From contig JAGXGT010000013.1 of NCBI GenBank assembly GCA_024636595.1, positions 1-18,488 on the forward strand: a stretch of 18,488 nt of DNA, read 5' to 3'. Below the pieces are notes generated by a model. It was not told where the DNA came from. It worked only from the letters and a program-made list of their open reading frames with translations, and did not search any database. The translations under genes were made by a program, and so were the position numbers. The first letter of the stretch is position 1; each line of letters starts with the position of its first letter. This DNA is from Sphingomonadales bacterium. Its GTDB lineage: Bacteria > Pseudomonadota > Alphaproteobacteria > Sphingomonadales > Sphingomonadaceae. Below, one piece after another: positions 6,946 through 14,918 of the stretch.

Positions 6946-8613
6946 ATGAGCGGTTGGCTGAAAAAATATGGCGGGACATTGTTGGCGGGCGCAACGGGGA
7001 TAGTATTGTCGCCTGCAGCCCACGCGGACAGCCTGATCGAGAATGTCAACGGCATGACTCTGAGCAGCGAGGGCAAGGTTATTCGCTTTACCGCGATGCT
7101 GGTCGATGATGACGGTAAGGTGAAGCAATTGCTCGAGCGCCGGGACAAAAGGCCGCGCGACGTCGATTTTCAGTTCGACGGCAAGGGTCAAACGCTGATC
7201 CCGGGTTTTTTTGATGCTCACGGCCATGTCATGGGCATGGGCTTTGGCGCTTTGACGCTGGATCTGTCGGAGACCAAAACGCTAGCAGAAGCGCTGGCAA
7301 AGGTCAGCCAATATGCTGCGGACAACCCAAACCGGCAATGGATTATCGGCAATGGCTGGAATCAGGAGACTTGGGGATTGGGGCGCTTTCCCACCGCGGC
7401 AGAACTGGATGCGGTGGTTCCCGACCGTCCGGTCTTTCTGAGCCGCGTCGACGGTCACGCCGCCTGGGTCAATGGCGCCGCTATGCAGGCCGCAGGTATT
7501 TCCAATTCTTCCAAATCAACCATCGGCGGCACGATCGAAAAGACAGGTGGCAAGCCGTCCGGTATCTTTGTCGATGCTGCGATGGACCTGTTCAATGACG
7601 CGATTCCTGCTCCGAAACCGGCGGAGCGCGATCTGGCGCTTGGCAAGGCACAGGACATATTGCTGGCAAATGGCGTCACCTCCATCGCGGATATGGGCAC
7701 CACGATGCAGGATTGGCAGAGCTTTCGGCGGGCAGGGGACAAGGGGGAGCTGAAAATCCGGATCGTTTCTTATGCCTATGGCATCGACAATATGATCGCT
7801 ATCGCCGGACCAGCGCCGTCGCCATGGCTCTACGACGACCATCTCAAGCTGGCCGGGGTAAAGCTGTATATCGACGGCGCATTGGGATCGCGGGGTGCTC
7901 TGCTGAAACAGCCCTATGCAGACCAGCCAGGGGAAAGCGGTCTTTCGATGCTCACATCGGCCCAGTTGAAGAACAAGATGAGCCGTGCAGCGATGGATGG
8001 GTTCCAAACCGCAGTCCATGCAATTGGTGACAAGGCCAATGACGAAATTCTTTCGGCGATCGAAGAACTGCAGGCCACCTATAAGGGTGATCGACGCTGG
8101 CGCGTCGAACATGCGCAAATAATCGATCCCGTCGACATCAGCCGCTTTGCCGCGACCGGAACGATCGCGTCGATGCAGCCGGTGCATCAGACTTCCGACC
8201 GGCTGATGGCGGAAGCGCGGCTTGGGCCTGAACGAATCAACGGTGCCTATGCATGGAAATCCCTGCTCGATTCGGGCGCAGCGTTGGCGTTCGGGACCGA
8301 TGTTCCGGTGGAATCGTCCAATCCCTTTGCCGGCCTCGCCGCTGCGATGACCCGGGAAGATGCGGCAGGCGAGCCTTTCGGAGGATGGATGCCATCGGAA
8401 CGGTTGAGCCGTGAACAAGCCTGGCAGGCCTATACTTATGGAGCGGCTTATGCCGCGTTTGCCGACGATCGGCTGGGTAGTCTGGAACCGGGAAAAAGGG
8501 CGGATTTCCTTATTGTTGACCAGGATATTCTGCTCGCAACGCCAGCGCAGATCCGGAAAATGCAGGTTTTACAAACATGGATTTCCGGTAAGCCCGTGTT
8601 TATTCAGAAATGA
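6946..8613 (+). CDS. Exported YtcJ-like amidohydrolase (amidohydrolase_3 family)
   Basis: 555-residue metal-dependent hydrolase. A signal peptide is visible (KK, hydrophobic stretch, AHA cleavage near residue 27), so the enzyme probably acts in the periplasm. Metal and catalytic motifs are intact: H92 and H94 in DAHGHV, K306 in GVKLYIDGALGS (likely the carboxylated or metal-bridging lysine region), H358 in AVHAIGD, H389 in VEHAQ and D452 in FGTDVP. The C-terminal GSLEPGKRADFLIVD closes the composite beta-sandwich typical of this superfamily. Related proteins include YtcJ, AepA and N-substituted formamide deformylase, but the substrate is unknown. ATG at 6946 follows AAGGGC; an ATG five bases earlier reads into a stop after two codons. 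It is likely translated from one mRNA with the upstream dehydrogenase. Confidence 0.92.
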   Translation: MSGWLKKYGGTLLAGATGIVLSPAAHADSLIENVNGMTLSSEGKVIRFTAMLVDDDGKVKQLLERRDKRPRDVDFQFDGKGQTLIPGFFDAHGHVMGMGFGALTLDLSETKTLAEALAKVSQYAADNPNRQWIIGNGWNQETWGLGRFPTAAELDAVVPDRPVFLSRVDGHAAWVNGAAMQAAGISNSSKSTIGGTIEKTGGKPSGIFVDAAMDLFNDAIPAPKPAERDLALGKAQDILLANGVTSIADMGTTMQDWQSFRRAGDKGELKIRIVSYAYGIDNMIAIAGPAPSPWLYDDHLKLAGVKLYIDGALGSRGALLKQPYADQPGESGLSMLTSAQLKNKMSRAAMDGFQTAVHAIGDKANDEILSAIEELQATYKGDRRWRVEHAQIIDPVDISRFAATGTIASMQPVHQTSDRLMAEARLGPERINGAYAWKSLLDSGAALAFGTDVPVESSNPFAGLAAAMTREDAAGEPFGGWMPSERLSREQAWQAYTYGAAYAAFADDRLGSLEPGKRADFLIVDQDILLATPAQIRKMQVLQTWISGKPVFIQK

Positions 8614-8703
8614 ACGCGGTCCCGTGACAACAATTGGTCACAACATAAGTCGCGAAAAAAATCACCTAGACGGTTGCGACGAATCACGAATTAGGATAAA
8701 TAC

Positions 8704-8731
8704 TTGTTCACGAAGGGATATATTCTATAAA
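8704..8731 (+). promoter_or_regulatory. Candidate sigma70-type promoter for the small membrane protein
   Basis: TTGTTC (8704-8709) and TATAAA (8726-8731) are separated by 16 bp in an AT-rich stretch about 85 bp upstream of the small-protein ATG. This is the best -35/-10 pair in the 202-bp gap after the amidohydrolase. Sphingomonad promoters are often weaker than this consensus, so the placement is tentative. Confidence 0.35.
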
Positions 8732-8815
8732 AACTCTTCGGAATGCAGCAGGGCGCATGAAGGTTCAGTGGTTGAGCTTTTACCTTTTGTAATACGACTT
8801 AATTGGAGCATATGT

Positions 8816-9049
8816 ATGAAATTCAGTAAACTGGCAGCTAGTGTAGCAGCCGCATCTTTAATTGCCGCACCTGTTGCAGCACAAGCAGCCAACAGTGTGG
8901 CTCCGGCCGTTGAACGCGTTGGCGCGACTTCGGCTTCTTCGGAAAAGCTTGAAGGCGAAAACGGCATTCTGATCGCAGTTCTCGCAGCAGCAGCTGTTAT
9001 TGCCGGCATCATCATCATTGCTGATGATGACGATCCAACAAGCCCCTGA
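8816..9049 (+). CDS. Small exported or membrane protein with acidic tail, 77 aa
   Basis: Not functionally characterised to my knowledge. The layout is clear: a signal peptide (MKFSK then an Ala-rich stretch ending AAQA near residue 24), a short polar linker rich in Ser/Ala (25-49), one hydrophobic helix (ILIAVLAAAAVIAGIIII, 51-68) and a tail AD-DDD-PTSP. The mature protein would be a single-span inner-membrane peptide. The ATG at 8816 is decided by GGAG at 8805-8808, 7 nt upstream; a longer frame reaching back into the amidohydrolase gene is spurious. A very strong terminator follows, so it appears to be a monocistronic transcript, perhaps highly expressed. I recall similar short proteins with the same layout in sphingomonads, often annotated hypothetical; that is memory, not a search. 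Confidence 0.85.
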   Translation: MKFSKLAASVAAASLIAAPVAAQAANSVAPAVERVGATSASSEKLEGENGILIAVLAAAAVIAGIIIIADDDDPTSP

Positions 9050-9068
9050 GCTCTGTTAAACCTATTTG

Positions 9069-9099
9069 AAAACGGGGCGATTTTCGCCCCGTTTTTTTT
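9069..9099 (+). terminator. Strong intrinsic terminator of the small-protein gene
   Basis: A perfect 12-bp stem, AAAACGGGGCGA (9069-9080) with TCGCCCCGTTTT (9084-9095), a TTT loop and a run of eight T (9092-9099). It lies 20 bp after the small-protein stop, and its strength isolates bpt from upstream transcription. Confidence 0.93.
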
Positions 9100-9215
9100 G
9101 TTCTCAGCCGGTCCACGCAAACATGAATATTTGTGGTAAATCGCCTTTTCATTTTCTTTGTCGCGCTGCATATTGTCCTTGTCGATTCTCTGGAATGTAA
9201 CAAAAGGCTGGCTTT

Positions 9216-9980
9216 GTGACTGCACCCGTTCGCTTCCCGCGATTCTTTGTGACAAACCCTAGTCCATGCCCCTATCTGCCTGGCAAAAGTGAACGCAAGG
9301 TGTTTACCGAGCTGAACGGTGCCCATACCGAAGAACTGAATGACGCGCTGGGACGGATCGGATTTCGTCGCAGCCAGAATGTCGCGTACCGACCCAGTTG
9401 CCTGGATTGCAAAGCCTGTGTTTCGGTCCGCGTGCTCACCGATGAATTCCGGCCGAGTGCCACGCAACGCAAGCTGATCCGGCGCAATCAGGATCTGGTT
9501 GTTGAAGCCTGCGAGCCCTGGGCGACCGAAGAGCAATTCCAGCTGCTCCAGAATTATCTCGCGAAGCGCCACCCCGGTGGCGGAATGGCGGAAATGGACG
9601 AGATGGATTATTCCGACATGGTCGAGCAATCGCCGGTCAAAAGCTTTGTCATCGAATATCGCGAACCAACGGAAGATGGCAGCAAGGGGCGCCTGGTCGG
9701 CGCCTGTCTCACCGACCAGCAAGGCGATGGCCTGTCGATGATCTACAGTTTCTTCGACGCGGACCATGAAGAGCGCGCTGGTCTGGGAAATTACATCATC
9801 ATGGATCATATCCTGCGCGCCAAGACCGCAGGGCTGCCTTACGTCTACCTCGGCTATTGGGTCGATGGTTCGCCGCAGATGGAGTATAAGGTCCGCTTTC
9901 GCCCGCTCGAACGGCTCGCTGCCGATGGCTGGCAGAGATTTGACCCTGCCGAACTGCTCAAGCTTCAGTGCCGCAGCTGA
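9216..9980 (+). CDS. bpt: Aspartate/glutamate leucyltransferase (Bpt, N-degron pathway)
   Basis: Cytoplasmic aminoacyl-tRNA-protein transferase, 254 residues, of the arginyltransferase (ATE) superfamily. In bacteria the Bpt branch adds leucine from Leu-tRNA to N-terminal Asp or Glu, creating a substrate for ClpS-ClpAP. Family motifs are complete: PCPYLPGKSERKVFTEL near the N-terminus, GFRRSQNVAYRP-C-x2-C-x2-C (C62, C65, C68; first cysteine C18), and late on YSFFDADHEERAGLGNY, YVYLGYWV and MEYKVRFRPLE. GTG at 9216 is preceded by AAAGG about 9 nt upstream and gives the usual family length. The gene is a single unit between two terminators. Leucyl rather than arginyl specificity follows from the bacterial subfamily and is not read from individual residues. 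Confidence 0.95.
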   Translation: MTAPVRFPRFFVTNPSPCPYLPGKSERKVFTELNGAHTEELNDALGRIGFRRSQNVAYRPSCLDCKACVSVRVLTDEFRPSATQRKLIRRNQDLVVEACEPWATEEQFQLLQNYLAKRHPGGGMAEMDEMDYSDMVEQSPVKSFVIEYREPTEDGSKGRLVGACLTDQQGDGLSMIYSFFDADHEERAGLGNYIIMDHILRAKTAGLPYVYLGYWVDGSPQMEYKVRFRPLERLAADGWQRFDPAELLKLQCRS

Positions 9981-10012
9981 GCCAGCCTTAATCCGCTCCG
10001 CAGCCACGAAAA

Positions 10013-10050
10013 AGCCTGCCAACCCATCGGGTTAGCAGGCTCTTTTTATA
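10013..10050. terminator. Bidirectional intrinsic terminator between bpt and the RcnB-like gene
   Basis: AGCCTGCCAACCC (10013-10025) pairs with GGGTTAGCAGGCT (10029-10041) around an ATC loop, with one internal C/A mismatch. On the plus strand CTTTTT follows; on the minus strand GCAGGCTTTTTCG follows. It can therefore stop both bpt and the convergent gene ending at 10082. Confidence 0.9.
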
Positions 10051-10081
10051 TCTGGCCCCTATTTTAGCGGGCTGAGGGCGA

Positions 10082-11488
10082 TCAGTCGTACATGCAGCGC
10101 GCCTGCTGGCATCCCTTGAGCGGCACCGCTTTTGGCGCTGGCTTCCAGCTTTGCTTCGGTGCCGGTTTCCAGCGCTTCTTGTACGTTGGCTTGCTGTAGA
10201 CCACTTCCTCTTCGACATAGGTTGTCGTCGTGGTGGTCGTTACCGGCGCGGACTGCACGACAATCGTCGTAATCATTGGCTGCTGTGCTGGCGGGTAATA
10301 ATAGCCCGGCGTATAATATCCGCTCCAGCCGCTGGGATAGGCCGGATGGCCCTGCGGGGGTTGCGGACGATGATGCTGCACGGGTGGATAAGGTCGCTCG
10401 GCGCGTTGCTCGTCATAGCCGTATTTCTTCAGCAAAGACCAGCACCGATCGGTGCCCTGATCGATAGCGGCACCGGCAACCGCGCCCAGTCCCCCACCAA
10501 TCAACGACCCGCCGAGGCGGTTGCCGCGGCCAGCAATGCGGTTGCCAGCAAGGGCACCGATCGCGCCGCCAACGATTGCCCCGCCGATGCCGCTGCTCTT
10601 CTTGCAGCGTTCGAGATAGGCCAGCTCTTCGGAGCGCCGGCTATCGACGTCGGGATAGGCGGGATAACCGCGATCGACCTCGCGCCTGCGGTTTGGCACC
10701 GCGCAGCCGCGCGGATCATATCCCGGGTCGACATCACAACCGGAACCCTGGTCTGCCCGAGAGCCCCAATGGGGGGTCATATTGCCGTCGCCAATGAAAG
10801 TACCGGAATATTCGCCTTCGTAGACCTGACCGTCTGCATCCCGATAGGTGCCTTGCCATTCTCCCTGATAGCTGCCGTCTTCCCGATAGGTGCCATCCCA
10901 ATCGCCCTGATAGGTTGACTGGTTGCCGGTATAGGCATGCGGCGTCGCAACCACGCGGTCATCGCCGACGAAAACGCTTTGATCATAGGTCGCCTGACCA
11001 TCGCGATAGCCGTCGTGATAGCCCTGGTTATAGCGGTCCCAATCGACGTTATAGCGGGCATCTTGCACGACGCCGTAGCGGTCGGTCAGGACGGCATCAT
11101 CATAATAGCGTGACCAGCCATAGCCACTGCTGGGTTGGCTCAGTCCGTAATAGCCGAAGTTGCCGATGAAATAGCTGGGTTGAATGTAGGTCTGCGGCAG
11201 GCGATACCCACGATAGGGTTTGTTGTAACCCCTGTCATAACCCATCCGGCCACGGCGAACGTAGCTGTTGGATTGGTTATAGCTCTTCATCTGGCGCATG
11301 TTTCCCATATTACCCCGGGGCATTGTCTTCCCTCCCGGGACCGGGCTCGACATCGCCGTCGACGATTTGAACGCCAGATCAACGGACAGCTGAGTCAATG
11401 TATTTGGCGTCGAGTCGATTGCCGCAATAGCCGCTCCTGGTGCCACTGCGAAAACACCGGCAAGTCCAGCAAGTAAAAGGGTCTTCAT
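10082..11488 (-). CDS. Exported RcnB-like protein with MORN-like repeats and glycine zipper
   Basis: 468-residue envelope protein of composite build. An N-terminal signal peptide (MKTLLLAGLAGVFAVAPGAA) is followed by a Gly/Tyr-rich stretch. Residues ~91-140 match the RcnB pattern: YRGYRLPQTY, an aromatic middle, then YGWSRYYDDAVLTDRYGVV. RcnB-family proteins are periplasmic, and the namesake affects nickel/cobalt efflux. Residues ~193-232 hold three MORN-like units (YQGDWDGTY, YQGEWQGTY, YEGEYSGTF); two lie 42 bp apart in DNA. A glycine zipper (GIGGAIVGGAIGALAG to GGGLGAVAGAAIDQ, ~300-344) suggests outer-membrane insertion or oligomerisation. The C-terminus is Pro/Tyr-rich with a threonine run and two WKPAPK units. 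ATG at 11488, not the longer frame, is chosen because AGGGAG lies 9 nt upstream and the signal peptide begins there. Function is unknown; envelope maintenance is inference. Confidence 0.85.
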   Translation of the reverse strand: MKTLLLAGLAGVFAVAPGAAIAAIDSTPNTLTQLSVDLAFKSSTAMSSPVPGGKTMPRGNMGNMRQMKSYNQSNSYVRRGRMGYDRGYNKPYRGYRLPQTYIQPSYFIGNFGYYGLSQPSSGYGWSRYYDDAVLTDRYGVVQDARYNVDWDRYNQGYHDGYRDGQATYDQSVFVGDDRVVATPHAYTGNQSTYQGDWDGTYREDGSYQGEWQGTYRDADGQVYEGEYSGTFIGDGNMTPHWGSRADQGSGCDVDPGYDPRGCAVPNRRREVDRGYPAYPDVDSRRSEELAYLERCKKSSGIGGAIVGGAIGALAGNRIAGRGNRLGGSLIGGGLGAVAGAAIDQGTDRCWSLLKKYGYDEQRAERPYPPVQHHRPQPPQGHPAYPSGWSGYYTPGYYYPPAQQPMITTIVVQSAPVTTTTTTTYVEEEVVYSKPTYKKRWKPAPKQSWKPAPKAVPLKGCQQARCMYD

Positions 11489-11649
11489 GGTTAACAACTC
11501 CCTAGTTCCAGACATGCACCCAGCATGTCCGACCGAAATCTGGTTAATGAACATTTACCATTTTTCGCGGGGTTTGACCATTAGCGGGTTGTAAAATAGA
11601 GTAGATTTAGGGCTGTGTCTCGAAATGGGGCGCTTTGGTTACCGCGCTG

Positions 11650-12135
11650 TTAACCAAGATTGTTAGTGATAGCACCGACAAGCGCCGTCATTCCGGCCTC
11701 ATCGGCCGGAGTGAAACGATCGGGCAGGGGGCTGTCAAGATCGAGCACGGCGATAACCTTGCCGTCTTTCATAACCGGTACCACCAGTTCGCTGCGGCTA
11801 TCGGCATCGCAGGCGATGTGGCCGGGAAAGGCGTGGACATCGGCGACCCGTTGCACATCGCCTGTCGCCGCCGCTGCGCCGCACACCCCTGCGCCGATCG
11901 CGATCCTGATACAGGCGGTTTTTCCCTGGAACGGACCAAGCACCAGTTCGCTATCAATGACGCGGTAGAAGCCCGCCCAGTTGAGCCCCGGCACATATTG
12001 CCAGATCAACGCGGCGACATTGGCCATATTGGCGATCGCATCTGGCTCCCCGTCGACGAGGGCGGCAGCGGACGACGTCAGGTCAGCATAAAACTCTGCT
12101 GCGGGTTGATCTTTGTCGATGGTAATATCGAGCAT
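11650..12135 (-). CDS. msrC: Free methionine-(R)-sulfoxide reductase, GAF-domain type
   Basis: 161-residue cytoplasmic enzyme that reduces free L-methionine-(R)-sulfoxide with thioredoxin-type donors. The whole protein is one GAF domain with the fRMsr signature: WAGFYRV, LVLGPFQGKTAC, GVCG, DVHAFPGHIACD, S-R-SELVVPV and VLDLDSP. Three cysteines, C75, C85 and C109, have the same spacing (10 and 24) as the redox cysteines C84, C94 and C118 of E. coli fRMsr. The start at 12135 is supported by AGGA about 9 nt upstream; the longer frame overlaps the peptidase gene. It begins 23 bp after the S9 peptidase stop on the same strand and is probably co-transcribed with it, though no functional link is evident. 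An oxidative-stress role is family knowledge. Confidence 0.94.
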   Translation of the reverse strand: MLDITIDKDQPAAEFYADLTSSAAALVDGEPDAIANMANVAALIWQYVPGLNWAGFYRVIDSELVLGPFQGKTACIRIAIGAGVCGAAAATGDVQRVADVHAFPGHIACDADSRSELVVPVMKDGKVIAVLDLDSPLPDRFTPADEAGMTALVGAITNNLG

Positions 12136-12158
12136 TCGTGTTTTTCCTGCTTTTCGGG

Positions 12159-14231
12159 CTAATCTTCGCATTCCGGTTTCTTTACCGGATCATATTTGGC
12201 GAACCAGCCCATGATATTGTCGACCTTGGCGATCAGCTGGCTTGGCCTGCGCGCAATGAGATGCGATGCACCAGGCACCCGGACGAGCACCGTATCGACA
12301 TTCTGGACTTTCAGCGCTGTGTAAAATTGTTCTGCTTCCCAGGCGGGCGTGCGCCAGTCGGCTTCGCCGACCATGACCATCGTCGGTGTTTTGACGTTGT
12401 TGACGATGGACAGCGGCGAGCGCCGCCAATATTCCTGTGGCTGCTCCCATGGCTGGGCGCGGAACCAGTGGCGGCTGACGAAGCGGGCAATGTCCCCTGC
12501 CAGCGCCATGCTGGTCCAGTTGATCACAGGTTTGACAGTCGCCGCTGCGGCGAAGCGGTCGGTTTTGCCGACCGCCCAGGCGGTCAGCACCCCGCCGCCC
12601 GAGCCACCGGTAATGAACAACCGGTCCTTGCGGGCATAATTTTTGGCGAGCAGCGCATCGACCACGCTCATCAGGTCGTCATGGTCATGGCCGGGATAAT
12701 CCAGATCGATCAGCTGGGCGAATTCTTCCCCATAGCCCGTCGAGCCGCGGGGGTTGGCGTAGACCGTGACATAGCCCTCCGCCGCATAGCGCTGGATTTC
12801 GGCGGCAAAATAGGGGCCATACATGGTGTTCGGTCCGCCATGAATTTCCAATATCAGTGGAAAGCTTCCGTCGGCCCGAAAACCCGGGGGCAGGGCCACC
12901 CAGGCCTCGATTTCACGACCGTCATGGCTGGAAGCGACCTTGATTTCCTCGATTCTTGCCAGATCGAGACGCCCCAGCGCGTCCTCGTTCAACCGGGTGA
13001 GCTGACGACCGTTGCCGCTGCCGCGCGCCAAGGCAACTTCGGCAGGCCGGTTGGTCCTACCTTTTGTGTAAGCGATCATCGGTGAACTGCCACCGGCCTT
13101 GCTGGCGACAGAAAAGCTGCCGGAGGCATATGGGCGGCCAAGCGACGTGCCGCCAATATCATCAAGCAGTTCTCGAACATTGCCCGCCAGATCGATCGAT
13201 ACGAGAGTCAATATCCCGTCGACTTCGGTTTGGCCGACCAGCGCCCGACCGTCCGGTCGCCATGCAATGGCGTCAATAGACCGGCCATAGCTTGCGGTCA
13301 GGTTCACTATACCGGTGCCGTCGGGTGCCATGACATAAACATCCGTCTGCTGGTAGGATTTCAGCTGGTCGTCATAACCGAGATAGGCGATGCGAGAACC
13401 ATTTGGGGCGATCTTGGGCGAAAAGTCCGGACCATCGCGCTGTGTCAACGGCGTCACCGCCAGGCTGGACAGGTCTACCCGGTAGATTTCGCTTTCAATT
13501 GGGTCGAGGTCGGCATCTTCGCTATCGTTCCCGGTTACCAAGAGCGTTCCGCTTCCCAGCCATTGCGGTGAATCATAGCCGTTCTCGCTATGGGTTACCT
13601 GCCGCGGTGTACCGCCTTCCGCGCTCAATGTGAAAATCTGGGTCTTCCCTTTCGGAAGATAGCCTGCGCCATCAAACCGAAATACCAGATCATCGACAAT
13701 CCGCACCGGCTGTGCCCATTCCGCCCCTTCCGGACTTTTCGGCGGCTTTGCAAAGGCTGCGCGCTCATCCGGAACGAGCATCGAAAAGGCAACGGTTTTG
13801 CCATCGGGCGACCAGACCGGCGCGCCCGGACTCTGCTCCAGCTGGGCCAGCGAAAAGCTGTTGCCGCTGTCCTGATATCGCAGCCGCAGATCCGGCTTGC
13901 CCTTGGTGGTCGTGAGATAGATCAGGCGATTGCCGTCCGGTGACCAGCGGACCGAGGAACTGGAGCCTTCTCCACTGACCAGCGGGCGGTGACTGCCGCT
14001 GCGCGTGTCAATCGTCCACAGGTCGCTGACGACCTGGTCATTGAACTTGTCCATGGATTTGCGGGCATAGACAATCGTGGAGCCATCGGGAGAGATTTGG
14101 GGATCGTCGGCATATTCGAGATCGAACACGCGCTCCGCAGTAAAGCGACGGGTGTCATCCCCGTCGCTGGCATGGGCAGCCGTCGCGACGGACGGCAGGC
14201 AACATAATGCGATTATATAGCGCGTTTTCAT
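12159..14231 (-). CDS. Exported S9-family serine peptidase (acylaminoacyl/dipeptidyl peptidase-like)
   Basis: 690-residue prolyl-oligopeptidase-family hydrolase. A signal peptide (MKTRYIIALCCLPSVATAAHA) points to the periplasm. Residues ~30-420 form a beta-propeller with WD40/TolB-like blades marked by repeated SPDG or similar turns (47-50, 97-100, 141-144 and later). The C-terminal alpha/beta hydrolase has HGGP (464-467, oxyanion region), nucleophile S544 in TGGSGGG, D625 in GEADWRTP and H657 in GASH. The family cleaves short peptides, often after proline or removing acylated or dipeptide N-termini; the specificity is not readable. ATG at 14231 is chosen because AAGGGG sits 7 nt upstream and the signal peptide starts there; the frame could extend seven residues. 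msrC follows at 23 bp; arfB lies 107 bp upstream on the same strand. Confidence 0.94.
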   Translation of the reverse strand: MKTRYIIALCCLPSVATAAHASDGDDTRRFTAERVFDLEYADDPQISPDGSTIVYARKSMDKFNDQVVSDLWTIDTRSGSHRPLVSGEGSSSSVRWSPDGNRLIYLTTTKGKPDLRLRYQDSGNSFSLAQLEQSPGAPVWSPDGKTVAFSMLVPDERAAFAKPPKSPEGAEWAQPVRIVDDLVFRFDGAGYLPKGKTQIFTLSAEGGTPRQVTHSENGYDSPQWLGSGTLLVTGNDSEDADLDPIESEIYRVDLSSLAVTPLTQRDGPDFSPKIAPNGSRIAYLGYDDQLKSYQQTDVYVMAPDGTGIVNLTASYGRSIDAIAWRPDGRALVGQTEVDGILTLVSIDLAGNVRELLDDIGGTSLGRPYASGSFSVASKAGGSSPMIAYTKGRTNRPAEVALARGSGNGRQLTRLNEDALGRLDLARIEEIKVASSHDGREIEAWVALPPGFRADGSFPLILEIHGGPNTMYGPYFAAEIQRYAAEGYVTVYANPRGSTGYGEEFAQLIDLDYPGHDHDDLMSVVDALLAKNYARKDRLFITGGSGGGVLTAWAVGKTDRFAAAATVKPVINWTSMALAGDIARFVSRHWFRAQPWEQPQEYWRRSPLSIVNNVKTPTMVMVGEADWRTPAWEAEQFYTALKVQNVDTVLVRVPGASHLIARRPSQLIAKVDNIMGWFAKYDPVKKPECED

Positions 14232-14338
14232 CGATATCCCCTTTTGTAACAAGGTTTCTTATGCGGAATATTGACGCTTTGCCAACCGGAAACCGGCGTT
14301 GTCGCTGGCCAGCCCGAGGAACTTCTGGTGGCGATCGA

Positions 14339-14737
14339 TTATTCCAGGTTCGGCTTTCCCCGTGTCTTCTTTACCGATGCCTTTTTCTTTTTCGTGTCGA
14401 CCCGCCGCGCTTTGGCCGCTCTGCTCGGGCGGGTTTTGATCCTTCGAGCGTCGCGCTGATAGGCCTGTTCGACCATCTCCGCTACACGCCGCCGCGCTTC
14501 GGCGCGGTTGGCTTCGCGGGTTCGATATTCGCGCACGGTCAATACGAGCTCGCCACCGCTGGTCATTTTGCGGCCCGCCAGCGTTTTCAATTTCCGAAAC
14601 GCATAGGGCTCCAGCCTCAGCGCATAGAGATCGACCCGCATCTGGACTGCGGTCGCCACCTTGTTGACATTTTGCCCCCCAGGTCCGCTGGCGGCAAGAA
14701 AGGTCTCGGTGATCGCGCTTTCGGGAATATCAACCAT
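14339..14737 (-). CDS. arfB: Peptidyl-tRNA hydrolase ArfB, ribosome-rescue factor
   Basis: 132-residue release-factor-like protein that frees ribosomes stalled on truncated mRNA by hydrolysing the peptidyl-tRNA. The GGQ catalytic motif is at 20-22 within SGPGGQNVNKVATAV, as in ArfB/YaeJ and not the longer codon-reading release factors. The C-terminus from ~100 is strongly basic (RPSRAAKARR, TKKKKASVKK), matching the tail that enters the empty mRNA channel. Length is within the usual 130-140 residues and no codon-recognition domain is present. ATG at 14737 lacks a good Shine-Dalgarno but fits the family start. The gene is transcribed divergently from ctrA across a 365-bp intergenic region, so the two may share regulatory DNA. 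Confidence 0.95.
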   Translation of the reverse strand: MVDIPESAITETFLAASGPGGQNVNKVATAVQMRVDLYALRLEPYAFRKLKTLAGRKMTSGGELVLTVREYRTREANRAEARRRVAEMVEQAYQRDARRIKTRPSRAAKARRVDTKKKKASVKKTRGKPNLE

Positions 14738-14886
14738 ACACGGTTACTAGCGCCAAGCAGGCGTCCGCAAAAGAGCTTGTTAAGGAAGCTTGCCAAATGG
14801 CGAACAAACATCGGTTCGATTGTGCTGATTTGCCACAAAATGACACCCATTTTGATCGAATTTGTCAAATTCGGGTCGTGAAACAG

Positions 14887-14904
14887 AAAAAAGTTAACTT
14901 TTTT
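14887..14904. promoter_or_regulatory. 18-bp perfect palindrome between arfB and ctrA
   Basis: AAAAAAGTTAACTTTTTT is a perfect palindrome centred on GTTAAC, with TTAAC readable on both strands. It lies 150 bp upstream of arfB and ~200 bp upstream of ctrA, and T continues to 14906. It may be a dimeric regulator site; it is too AT-rich to be a good terminator. Which protein would bind is unknown. Confidence 0.35.
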
Positions 14905-14918
14905 TTCGCCGGGCCCGG

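Noticed and set aside
7516..8418. 300-codon minus-strand frame inside the amidohydrolase gene
   Set aside because: Antisense shadow; the plus-strand protein carries all metal-site motifs through this interval.
8790..8799. TAATACGACT, identical to the first 10 bases of the T7 phage promoter
   Set aside because: The remaining promoter bases do not match (TAATTGG follows) and no phage genes are nearby; a chance match.
9015..10022. 335-codon frame on the minus strand over bpt
   Set aside because: It lies opposite bpt, whose protein has complete family motifs, and crosses the small-protein terminator and the bpt start region; a shadow frame.
10838..10920. Regular 42-bp repeats considered as a CRISPR-like array
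   Set aside because: They are in frame inside a coding sequence, few in number, have no spacers and encode protein repeats.
11486..11547. TTAACCAT overlapping the RcnB-like start and TTAACC upstream, considered as CtrA sites
   Set aside because: One overlaps the start codon and ribosome-site region, and spacing does not match a known CtrA operator; chance is likely.
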